Assembly: GCA_040307715.1 (NCBI GenBank)
Contig: JAWRJC010000065.1
Coordinates: 1-29,732, forward strand
DNA from: RUG13615 sp040307715
GTDB taxonomy: Bacteria; Bacillota; Clostridia; Peptostreptococcales; Anaerovoracaceae
Direction: 5' to 3'
DNA length: 29,732 nt
The notes under the pieces are model-generated. The model saw only the letters and a list, made by a program, of their open reading frames with translations, had not been told where the DNA came from and searched no databases. The position numbers and the translations under genes were made by a program. The first letter of the stretch is position 1. Every line of letters starts with the position of its first letter. Below, piece by piece: positions 23,218-29,732 of this stretch.

Positions 23218-23757
23218 TCACATGTAAATGGATATCACAACTATACCGTAGCGTTTCTCCTTGACTTTATGGAAGCCGTACAGTTCCTCAGGCAGATCTT
23301 TGTCCGATCCGTGTTCGGCGACGATGACACCGCCCTCCGCGAGCAGCCCCATCTCCGCGATCGCCCGGACGGATTCTTCCAGCGTCCCCTTCTTATACGG
23401 CGGATCCAGCAGGAAGATATCGACCTTCCCGTCGATGCTCTGCAGCGTCTTCAGGAAACTGCCGTGCGTCACATGCGCATACTCTTCCGCCCTGCACATC
23501 TCGATGTTCTTGCGGACCATCGTCACGCATTCCTGCGCATGGTCCCCGAACCAGCAGAAGTCAGCTCCGCGGGAGAGCGCTTCCAGTCCGAGGCTGCCGG
23601 TGCCCGCGAACAGGTCGCACACAACACTGCCTTCAATGCGGTCCTGGAGCATGGAAAAGATCGCCCCCTTGACTTTTTCCGCAGTCGGACGGACGATGTC
23701 CCGTCCGTTCGGGGTGATGAGTTTTCTGCCTTTGTAATCGCCTGCGATGATGCGCAT
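23218..23757 (-). CDS. rsmD: 16S rRNA (guanine-966-N2)-methyltransferase
   Basis: A SAM-dependent enzyme that methylates G966 of 16S rRNA during small-subunit assembly. The 179-residue protein begins MRIIAGDYKGRKL, as is typical. It carries RPTAEKVKGAIFSML, the SAM-binding motif DLFAGTGSLGLEAL near residue 48, and the catalytic DPPY near residue 118. AAGGAG precedes the ATG. It lies 21 nt after recG and 27 nt before coaD. Confidence 0.96.
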   Translation of the reverse strand: MRIIAGDYKGRKLITPNGRDIVRPTAEKVKGAIFSMLQDRIEGSVVCDLFAGTGSLGLEALSRGADFCWFGDHAQECVTMVRKNIEMCRAEEYAHVTHGSFLKTLQSIDGKVDIFLLDPPYKKGTLEESVRAIAEMGLLAEGGVIVAEHGSDKDLPEELYGFHKVKEKRYGIVVISIYM

Positions 23758-23778
23758 GACGCTGTTCTCCTTTCGTAT

Positions 23779-25827
23779 TTAAAGTGTCGGACGGATATCT
23801 CTTCCGAATATACGCGCCACCTGCCTGGCCATCCCCTGCGATTCTTCGTCAAGAAGATCGGGGTGCTCGGCGTATACTCTCGCTGCATCTTCACGTACCT
23901 GTTCGAAAATGCTCGGGTTGTTGATCAGGTTGAAAATATGCGCGGAAGGAACGCCGTGCTGCCTGTCGCCGAAGAGTTCTCCCGGGCCGCGCAGTTCCAG
24001 GTCTTTCTCCGCGATGTAGAACCCGTCGTTGCTCTCGGTCATGATCTTTGCTCTTGCCAGCGCTGTCTCGCCCAGATCCTCGGTGATGAGGATGCAGTAC
24101 GACTGCTCGGCGCCCCTGCCGACACGGCCGCGCAGCTGATGGAGCTGCGACAGTCCGAACCGTTCGGAGTTTTCGATGACCATCACGGTCGCGTTCGGGA
24201 CATTGATCCCGACTTCGATGACTACGGTCGAAACGAGGATATCGATCTGCCCGGCGCTGAATGCCTGCATAACTGCCGCCTTCTCCGCGGGACTCATCTC
24301 TCCGTGGAGCAGTGCGACATGTCTGCCGCGGAAACGCTTTTCCAGTTCCTCGAAGACGGATACTGCGGACCGCACGCCGTCCATGCTCTCCGAGTCCTCG
24401 ATCAGCGGGCAGACCACGTATGCCTGCCGGCCTTTCTCCACTTCTTCCTCAACGAAACGATACACCTTGCCGCGGGACTTCCCTGTCACCGCCTTTGTTT
24501 TGATCGCTTTGCGCCCTGCCGGCAGTTCATCGATCGCCGAGATGTCCATATCCCCGAACAGGATCATGGCAAGGGTCCGCGGGATCGGTGTTGCCGACAT
24601 GACCAGGCAATCCGGCTCCGTTCCTTTCTCTTTGATAAGCGACCGCTGCCGCACACCGAACCTGTGCTGCTCGTCTGTGATGACGAGCCCCAGCGATGCG
24701 AACCGCACGCCAGGCTGGATCAGCGCATGTGTACCGACGATCACATCGACCGTTCCGTCCGCCATCTGCTCCAGCATCTCGTTCTTTTCCCGGACGGACA
24801 TACTGCCGATCAGCAGGCCTACGCGGATGCCGAACGGTGCAAACCGCTCCTTCAGACCCTCGTACTGCTGCCTCGCCAGGATCTCTGTCGGCATCATAAA
24901 GGCTCCCTGACAGCCGTTTTTCACGACCTTGAACAGAGCGATCTCCGCGACGGCGGTCTTGCCCGAGCCGACGTCGCCCTGGATCAGGCGGTTCATCGGC
25001 CGGCTGCTCTGCATATCGGCTTCCACCTGCAGAACGGTGCGCCGCTGCGCATTCGTCAGCGGGAACGGCAGCGCCGAAATGTACTCCTCGATATCGCCGC
25101 CCGGAAAGGCTCTGCCTTCCGCATCCGGCCCTTTCATCATCAGCAGCCCCAGATGGAGAAGCAGCATATCCTCATACAGGATACGCTTCTTCGCGCGCCG
25201 GACATCCCCGAAATCTTCCGGGAAATGCACATTCCAAAGTGCCTCGCCGATGCCCGGGAGCTGGTACTTTTCCAAGTACCACGCCGGGATGTATTCCTCC
25301 GCGATCGTACGCCTGAAATAACTGCTGTCCAGGATCTGCCGGACAAACCGGCGCATATCGCGCTGTCCGACACCGCGGATCACCGGATACACAGGCAGAA
25401 GCGCGAGTTCAGGTGCTTCTTCCGCTCTCGTGAACTCCGGATGGATCATCTGGATCTTTCCGTTCCCGAGAGACGGTCTGCCGTAACAGTAATACTCCGC
25501 GCCGGTCTTGAACGCGCGGCTCAGGTAAACAGCGTTGAAGAAAACGAGTTCGACTGCGCCAGGTCCCTCTTTGCCGGAAGATGTATCCTGCAGTGTCACG
25601 AGCAGGACGCGGTTGCGCTTCCAGCTGCCGCCCTGCCGGATCCCGATGACCTTGCCGCGGACAAGCGCGGGCTGTCCCACCAAAACCTCCGCCATCGGCG
25701 TGACGTGACGGCGGTCTTCATAGTCGACGGGCAGGGTCCTGACCAGATCCTCTGCCGTATAGATCTCTTTATTCGCAAAGGACTCTGCCTTCTTCGGCCC
25801 CAGTCCTTTCAGTTCCTCAATGTTCAT
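23779..25827 (-). CDS. recG: ATP-dependent DNA helicase RecG
   Basis: A branch-migrating helicase that rescues stalled forks and processes Holliday junctions. The protein is 682 residues, the normal length. It has an N-terminal wedge (OB fold) domain, then the helicase core with Walker A GDVGSGKT at 284-291 and the DEQH box at 385-388. The segments SATPIPRTLA and QLHQLRGRVGRG follow, with the TRG-like motif near 550-570. The start is the ATG at 25827, which gives the normal N-terminus MNIEELKGLGPKKAE; the ribosome site is weak, and the gene overlaps the end of asp23 by 11 nt, so translation is probably coupled. Confidence 0.97.
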   Translation of the reverse strand: MNIEELKGLGPKKAESFANKEIYTAEDLVRTLPVDYEDRRHVTPMAEVLVGQPALVRGKVIGIRQGGSWKRNRVLLVTLQDTSSGKEGPGAVELVFFNAVYLSRAFKTGAEYYCYGRPSLGNGKIQMIHPEFTRAEEAPELALLPVYPVIRGVGQRDMRRFVRQILDSSYFRRTIAEEYIPAWYLEKYQLPGIGEALWNVHFPEDFGDVRRAKKRILYEDMLLLHLGLLMMKGPDAEGRAFPGGDIEEYISALPFPLTNAQRRTVLQVEADMQSSRPMNRLIQGDVGSGKTAVAEIALFKVVKNGCQGAFMMPTEILARQQYEGLKERFAPFGIRVGLLIGSMSVREKNEMLEQMADGTVDVIVGTHALIQPGVRFASLGLVITDEQHRFGVRQRSLIKEKGTEPDCLVMSATPIPRTLAMILFGDMDISAIDELPAGRKAIKTKAVTGKSRGKVYRFVEEEVEKGRQAYVVCPLIEDSESMDGVRSAVSVFEELEKRFRGRHVALLHGEMSPAEKAAVMQAFSAGQIDILVSTVVIEVGINVPNATVMVIENSERFGLSQLHQLRGRVGRGAEQSYCILITEDLGETALARAKIMTESNDGFYIAEKDLELRGPGELFGDRQHGVPSAHIFNLINNPSIFEQVREDAARVYAEHPDLLDEESQGMARQVARIFGRDIRPTL

Positions 25828-26221
25828 AGTCCGTACGGTATTCCAGATCGCGCGGCGCAACACGTTTGGACAGCGTGCCTGTCACATGCAGGATGATCGA
25901 AGCAGGCGATGCGCCTGTCACTTTGACGATCTTTTTGCGGATGCGTTCCGACAGCTGGTCGGAAAGCTGCCGCATGCTCGACCCGAAACGCATGATGACA
26001 TACATGCGGATCAGCAGCCGTTCCCCGTCCTCTTCGATCTCGATACTGTCCGCCGCGTCACCGCCAAAACGGGCATTCATACTCTGCAGTTTGCCTTTCC
26101 GGTTTGAGACCAGCACAAGACCGTCCATGTCGCTCACAGCTTCGAGGATGACATGGGTCAGGATGCTGCGGCTGATCTCGATCTCACCGAGGTCTGTTTT
26201 GCAAACAAAGCTGTCCTGCAT
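25817..26221 (-). CDS. Asp23/Gls24-family protein (DUF322)
   Basis: A 134-residue protein of the Asp23/YloU family, small alpha-beta proteins linked to envelope stress or alkaline tolerance in Gram-positive bacteria. It has the family pattern: an EIEISRSILTHVI start, a DGLVL strand, then a long segment with LLIRMYVIMRFG and a helix of SDQLSERIRKKI. No membrane segment is visible. AAAGGAG lies 9 nt before the ATG. It follows rpmB, from which a terminator separates it, and overlaps recG by 11 nt. The usual neighbour between asp23 and recG, the Dak-domain kinase gene fakA (yloV), is missing. Confidence 0.88.
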   Translation of the reverse strand: MQDSFVCKTDLGEIEISRSILTHVILEAVSDMDGLVLVSNRKGKLQSMNARFGGDAADSIEIEEDGERLLIRMYVIMRFGSSMRQLSDQLSERIRKKIVKVTGASPASIILHVTGTLSKRVAPRDLEYRTDYEH

Positions 26222-26262
26222 GCGCGGTTTCTCCTTTGCGGTATCCTGTTCCGGCAGATAGT

Positions 26263-26291
26263 AAAAAATCCTGTGCCGTCGGCACAGGATC
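26263..26291 (-). terminator. Terminator between rpmB and asp23
   Basis: A perfect 10-bp stem ATCCTGTGCC/GGCACAGGAT (26268-26290) with a 3-nt loop, followed on the minus strand by six T (counting the stem's last base). It follows rpmB by only 10 nt. No promoter is obvious between it and asp23, so asp23-recG may depend on partial read-through. Confidence 0.85.
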
Positions 26292-26301
26292 TTCTTGGCT
26301 C

Positions 26302-26493
26302 TTAGATCGCTCTGGTAACTTTACCGGAACGGAGGCATCTGGTACACACATTGGCCTTTCTGACCGTGCCGTTATCGTCGATACGAACCGTCTGGATGTT
26401 CGCATTCCACTTACGTCTTGTGTGTCTGTTGGAATGGGAAACGTTGTTCCCGGATACCTGTCCCTTGCCGCAGACTTCGCACTTTCTGCTCAT
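26302..26493 (-). CDS. rpmB: Ribosomal protein L28 (zinc form)
   Basis: A 63-residue large-subunit ribosomal protein. It begins MSRKCEVCGKG and keeps all four zinc cysteines, CEVC (5-8) and CTRC (52-55), so it is the zinc-binding form. The ATG at 26493 is chosen because AAGGAGG lies 8 nt upstream; an in-frame GTG three codons earlier would sit on top of the ribosome site. Together with the zinc-type L32 in this window, it shows no sign of a zinc-sparing paralogue here. It has its own promoter and terminator. Confidence 0.97.
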   Translation of the reverse strand: MSRKCEVCGKGQVSGNNVSHSNRHTRRKWNANIQTVRIDDNGTVRKANVCTRCLRSGKVTRAI

Positions 26494-26556
26494 TTGCCGC
26501 ACCTCCTTCTCACCTTGTATTTCAAGCTCTCGCGTAATTTCTCACGAACATACAGG

Positions 26557-26586
26557 AGTATACCACAGCCCGCAAGTCCATTGCAA
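26557..26586 (-). promoter_or_regulatory. Promoter of rpmB
   Basis: On the minus strand TTGCAA (26581-26586) and TATACT (26557-26562) with an 18-nt spacer, the -10 being extended by TGG. It lies directly after the nrdG stop. Confidence 0.65.
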
Positions 26587-26593
26587 GCACTTT

Positions 26594-27115
26594 TTACATA
26601 TACTCCTCTGCCAGCACAGGCTCACCCGCTTCGCGGGTCGCTTGCATATCGAGGATGCGCTGGTTCCTGCTCCCGCGGAATCGCAGTGACAGATCGCGCT
26701 CCGCCAGTACGAACCGCCCGTCCACGATCATATCGCAAAGATCCAGCAGATCCTGTGTGCCGTCGCCGCTCTCCGCCTTCTTCACGAGTTCTTCATAGGT
26801 AAACCCTGTGAAAGCAAAGACCGTCTTGCCTCTTTCTTTGACACCTTTTGCGATCGCCGCCATCGCCTTCGGCTGGCAGAACGGTTCGCCGCCGCTTAAA
26901 GTGATGCCGTCTAAAAGCGGATCCTTATCGAATTCCGCAAGGATCCGCTCCACAGATGTCTCTCTGCCGGCCCCGAACTCATGGGTGGCCGGATTGTGGC
27001 AGCCTTCACAGTTGTGCGGGCAGCCTTGGCAGAACACGACGAACCGGATCCCGGGGCCGTCGACGATGGATTCGCGGACGATCCCGGCCAGATCCAGAGT
27101 CAGTGTTTCACTCAT
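26594..27115 (-). CDS. nrdG: Anaerobic ribonucleoside-triphosphate reductase activating protein
   Basis: A radical-SAM activase that installs the glycyl radical on NrdD. The 173-residue protein has the CxxxCxxC cluster motif at C32, C36 and C39, preceded by C29, within the classical CQGCPHNCEGCHNP segment; the SGGEPF motif near residue 74 binds SAM. Its ATG overlaps the nrdD stop by four bases (ATGA), so it is translationally coupled to its substrate. The enzyme needs strictly anaerobic conditions. Confidence 0.97.
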   Translation of the reverse strand: MSETLTLDLAGIVRESIVDGPGIRFVVFCQGCPHNCEGCHNPATHEFGAGRETSVERILAEFDKDPLLDGITLSGGEPFCQPKAMAAIAKGVKERGKTVFAFTGFTYEELVKKAESGDGTQDLLDLCDMIVDGRFVLAERDLSLRFRGSRNQRILDMQATREAGEPVLAEEYM

Positions 27116-29502
27116 TGCAGAACGCTCCCTTCGGACCCTTCTGTCAGATCGACCGCCGGCTCGATAACATCGTGCTTGACGCGGTCAGCCTCCTCGGCGC
27201 GTTTCGCGTTGTTCCAGTGCCCCATATCGCCGACCAGATAGCCGGTGATGCGGCGGATACGTTCAAATCCTTCATCCGCTTCTGTATCGTCGCGGCGGCC
27301 GCACATCGGGCACTCGTTGTCGATGATGCCGGTGAAGCCGCATACCGGGTCGCGGTCGACCGGATGGTTGATGGAGCCGTAACCGACGCCCGCTTCCTTC
27401 ATGCAGCGGATGATCTTTTCAAACGCGTCCAGGTTCTTGAGCGGATCGCCGTCGAGTTCGACGTAGGTGATGTGACCGCCGTTGGTCAGCGCGTGATACG
27501 GCGCCTCGAGGCGGATCTTGTCGAACGCATTGATGTTGTAATAAACCGGGATGTGGAACGAGTTCGTGTAGTAATCTCTGTCCGTCACGCCCGGGATGAT
27601 GCCGAAACGCTGCTTGTCGATGCGGACAAATCTGCCGGACAGCCCTTCCGCCGGTGTTGCGATCAGCGAGAAGTTCAGGCCGTACTTCTTAGACGCCTCA
27701 TCCATGCGCATTCTCATGTAACCAACGATCTCAAGCCCGAGGTTCTGCGCTTCCTGGCTCTCGCCGTGGTGAACGCCCAGCAGCGCCTTGAGACACTCGG
27801 CAAGACCAATGAAGCCCATGGTCAGTGTGCCGTGCTTGAGAACTTCGCCGACGGTATCTTCCGGCTTGAGCTTGTCGCTGTCGAGCCAGATGCCCTGGCC
27901 CATCAGGAACGGGAAGTTCTTGACCTTCTTCGCGCTCTGGATCTTGAATCTCTCGAGCAGCTGGTCAATGACCAGCGAGATCATACGGTCCAGATCATCG
28001 AAGAAGAAGTCCAGATTCTTATTCGCTTTGATCGCCAGTCTGGGCAGGTTGATCGATGTGAAGGACAGATTGCCCCTGCCGCCGACGACCTCTCTGGTCT
28101 TGTCGAAGTTGTTTGCGATAACGCGGGTACGGCAGCCCATGTACGCGCACTCCGTGTTGTGATCGGTGGGATCGTAGTACTGGAGATTGTACGGGGCGTC
28201 GAGGAACGAGAAGTTCGGGAACAGTCTCTTTGCGCTGACCCTGCAGGCCAGTTTGAACAGATCGTAGTTCGGATCGCCGGGGTTGTAGTTGACGCCTTCC
28301 TTGACCTTGAAGATGTGGATCGGGAAGATCGCGGTCTCGCCGTTACCAAGTCCTGCCTCCGTCGCCAGCATGACGCACTCGCTGATGAGTCTGCCTTCCG
28401 TGCTGGTATCCGTTCCGTAGTTGATGGACGAGAACGGGATCTGCGCGCCGGCTCTGCTGTGCATGGTGTTGAGGTTGTGGACGAATGCTTCCATCGCCTG
28501 GTAGGTCGCTCTTCTGACCTCCTTCAGCGCGTACTTCATAGACTTCTTCTGGATCTTGACGATCTCTTCATCGGAGAGTTTGTCACCCAGTCTGTCTTTC
28601 AGCGCGACGAGTTCTCTCTCGCAGTAATCATTGTCGTTATCCATGACCGGGGAAACGCCCGCCTCTTCTTCGATGGCTTTGCCGATCTCTTTGACCATGT
28701 CGACGCTGTCTTCCACGTCGTGGAGGATGTCGAGCATCTTGCCCATGTTGGTCCAGTACAGTTTTTTAAAGGTCTTCTTGACGCCGTTGGCCATACCGTA
28801 GTCAAAATACGGAATGCTCTGGCCGCCGTGCTGGTCGTTCTGGTTGGACTGGATGGCGATGCAGGCCAGCGCAGAGTAGCTGGCGATGTCGTTGGGCTCT
28901 CTCAGGAAGCCGTGACCGGTCGAAAACCCGTTGTGGAACAGTTTTTCGATATCGATCTGGCAGCAGGTCGTGGTCAGTGTGAGGAAGTCGAGGTCATGGA
29001 TGTGGATGTCTCCTTCCCGGTGCGCCTTGGCGTGTTCCGGTTTGAGGACATACATCTCATAAAACTGCTTCGCGCCTTCGCTGCCGTACTTGAGCATGGT
29101 GCCCATCGCGGTGTCACCGTCGATATTCGCGTTCTCGCGCTTGACATCATTGTCCTTGGCCTCTTTGAAGGTCAGGTTTTCGTAGGTCTTCATCAGACGC
29201 GTGTTCATGTCACGGACTCTGGTGCGTTCCGCTCTGTAAAGGATGTATTCTTTTGCGGTGCGCGCGTGACCGTTCTCGATGAGGATCTTCTCGACAGCAT
29301 CCTGGATCTCTTCGACGGTAGGTGTATCGTTGCCTTTGATCTCCGTCAGATACAATTCCGTCTGTTTGGCCAGATAGTTGGCCATGTCGCGGTCGTGCCC
29401 GCCAAGGGCTTCCGCTGCCTTGTAGATCGCGGTCGCGATCTTGTCGATGTTAAACTCAACGGTACGTCCGTCGCGTTTTACGATCGTTTTGATGCCATCC
29501 AT
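27112..29502 (-). CDS. nrdD: Anaerobic ribonucleoside-triphosphate reductase (class III)
   Basis: Reduces ribonucleoside triphosphates to deoxyribonucleotides using a glycyl radical and formate or an equivalent reductant; the only dNTP route seen in this window. The 796-residue protein starts with an ATP-cone regulatory domain (about residues 3-95), followed by the barrel with the typical NINIDGDTAMGTM-like and SINYGTDTSTEGR segments. Near the C-terminus is a cysteine cluster CGFTG...CPMCG, and the radical glycine is in RITGYLVG, at about residue 754. Only three cysteines are in the zinc site, with Asp in place of the first; I believe this is common in Firmicutes. GGAGG precedes the ATG. Expression is probably controlled by NrdR (box at 29637-29652). 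Confidence 0.97.
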   Translation of the reverse strand: MDGIKTIVKRDGRTVEFNIDKIATAIYKAAEALGGHDRDMANYLAKQTELYLTEIKGNDTPTVEEIQDAVEKILIENGHARTAKEYILYRAERTRVRDMNTRLMKTYENLTFKEAKDNDVKRENANIDGDTAMGTMLKYGSEGAKQFYEMYVLKPEHAKAHREGDIHIHDLDFLTLTTTCCQIDIEKLFHNGFSTGHGFLREPNDIASYSALACIAIQSNQNDQHGGQSIPYFDYGMANGVKKTFKKLYWTNMGKMLDILHDVEDSVDMVKEIGKAIEEEAGVSPVMDNDNDYCERELVALKDRLGDKLSDEEIVKIQKKSMKYALKEVRRATYQAMEAFVHNLNTMHSRAGAQIPFSSINYGTDTSTEGRLISECVMLATEAGLGNGETAIFPIHIFKVKEGVNYNPGDPNYDLFKLACRVSAKRLFPNFSFLDAPYNLQYYDPTDHNTECAYMGCRTRVIANNFDKTREVVGGRGNLSFTSINLPRLAIKANKNLDFFFDDLDRMISLVIDQLLERFKIQSAKKVKNFPFLMGQGIWLDSDKLKPEDTVGEVLKHGTLTMGFIGLAECLKALLGVHHGESQEAQNLGLEIVGYMRMRMDEASKKYGLNFSLIATPAEGLSGRFVRIDKQRFGIIPGVTDRDYYTNSFHIPVYYNINAFDKIRLEAPYHALTNGGHITYVELDGDPLKNLDAFEKIIRCMKEAGVGYGSINHPVDRDPVCGFTGIIDNECPMCGRRDDTEADEGFERIRRITGYLVGDMGHWNNAKRAEEADRVKHDVIEPAVDLTEGSEGSVLQ

Positions 29503-29636
29503 AACACACTTCCTCCTATATGAACACGATTGATTGGATCATTTATGACACATTGTCCGGCGCGCCTGTCACTCTGCTTCTTCTGAAAAACGCTCCGGGC
29601 ACTGCGGTTGTCACGTTTTTGCGGGTTTTTTACACA

Positions 29637-29652
29637 ACACAAGATATTGTGG
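29637..29652 (-). promoter_or_regulatory. NrdR box upstream of nrdD
   Basis: The minus-strand 16-mer CCACAATATCTTGTGT matches 14 of 16 positions of the consensus as I recall it (ACACWATATATWGTGT). It lies about 20 nt downstream of the predicted -10 of nrdD. NrdR is the known dNTP-sensing repressor of nrd genes in many bacteria. A second, paired box is not clear. Confidence 0.75.
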
Positions 29653-29670
29653 CCAAACCAGCGCATTCTT

Positions 29671-29699
29671 AATTTAGCGCACTAGAATTGGGATGTCAA
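29671..29699 (-). promoter_or_regulatory. Candidate promoter of nrdDG
   Basis: On the minus strand consensus TTGACA (29694-29699) and TAAATT (29671-29676, 4 of 6) with a 17-nt spacer. The NrdR box lies downstream of the likely start point. The leader to the ATG at 29502 would be about 160 nt and holds no recognised riboswitch. Confidence 0.6.
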
Positions 29700-29732
29700 C
29701 AGGACATCGCACACTTTTTATTTTTTGTTGTC

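Noticed and set aside
22777..25896. 1039-codon plus-strand open frame opposite recG, rsmD and coaD
   Set aside because: It spans three well-identified genes in antisense, is His/Asp/Arg-rich as codon shadows usually are, and has no ribosome binding site.
26956..29523. 855-codon plus-strand open frame opposite nrdD
   Set aside because: Same shadow effect; no recognisable domain and it covers the well-identified nrdD.
29478..29666. 62-codon minus-strand frame in the nrdD leader
   Set aside because: It overlaps the nrdD start in another frame, has no good ribosome site and covers the NrdR box.
1..29732. Mobile elements, phage genes or CRISPR array
   Set aside because: I saw no transposase, integrase, terminal inverted repeats or regularly spaced repeats; the only repeats are inside coding regions.

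Overview
The window is a gene-dense, GC-rich stretch of bacterial chromosome. It looks like an anaerobic Gram-positive (Firmicutes, class Clostridia). Four things point there: an oxygen-sensitive class III ribonucleotide reductase (nrdD-nrdG), an Asp23/Gls24 protein directly upstream of recG, an SpoIIIE/FtsK-rimO-pgsA-cinA block, and a secreted Firmicutes-type glucosaminidase. Shine-Dalgarno sequences are strong throughout and the promoters fit sigma-A. A GC-rich Clostridia lineage such as Family XIII/Anaerovoracaceae would fit, but that placement is inference. I see no insertion sequence, phage gene, CRISPR array or rRNA.

Layout from left to right. Positions 1-750 hold the 5' part of purC (minus strand) and a tRNA-Val(CAC) with its terminator. 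A malic enzyme (plus) follows, with a clear promoter and an inverted repeat in its leader. A divergent pair comes next: a cytosolic SGNH esterase (minus) and an M29 aminopeptidase (plus). Then a large secreted cell-wall hydrolase (minus) carries five ~108-residue repeats before a glucosaminidase domain.

Positions 6845-15259 form one long minus-strand operon: uppP, ftsK, rimO, pgsA, cinA, deoA. It combines envelope lipid recycling and synthesis, chromosome translocation, ribosome modification and nucleoside/nucleotide salvage. The gene asd (plus) diverges from uppP. A minus-strand sulfur amino-acid pair, mmuM and a Cys/Met-metabolism lyase, follows.

Positions 19031-26493 are a second minus-strand housekeeping block: rpmB, asp23, recG, rsmD, coaD, a coiled-coil protein, tmcAL, ackA, rpmF. 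Internal promoters precede ackA and rpmF, and a terminator lies between rpmB and asp23. Two genes often found in this neighbourhood are absent here: fakA (Dak domain) between asp23 and recG, and yceD (DUF177) before rpmF. The window ends with nrdDG under a promoter that has a near-consensus NrdR box.

Overall this is mainly core genome. The observations most worth a second look are the five-repeat glucosaminidase, an AT-hook-like N-terminus on FtsK, inverted repeats at the malic enzyme leader and in the ackA promoter, the NrdR box, an atypical MetC/MGL-family active site, and the locally missing fakA, yceD and recA. I found no strong evidence for an undescribed multi-gene system.
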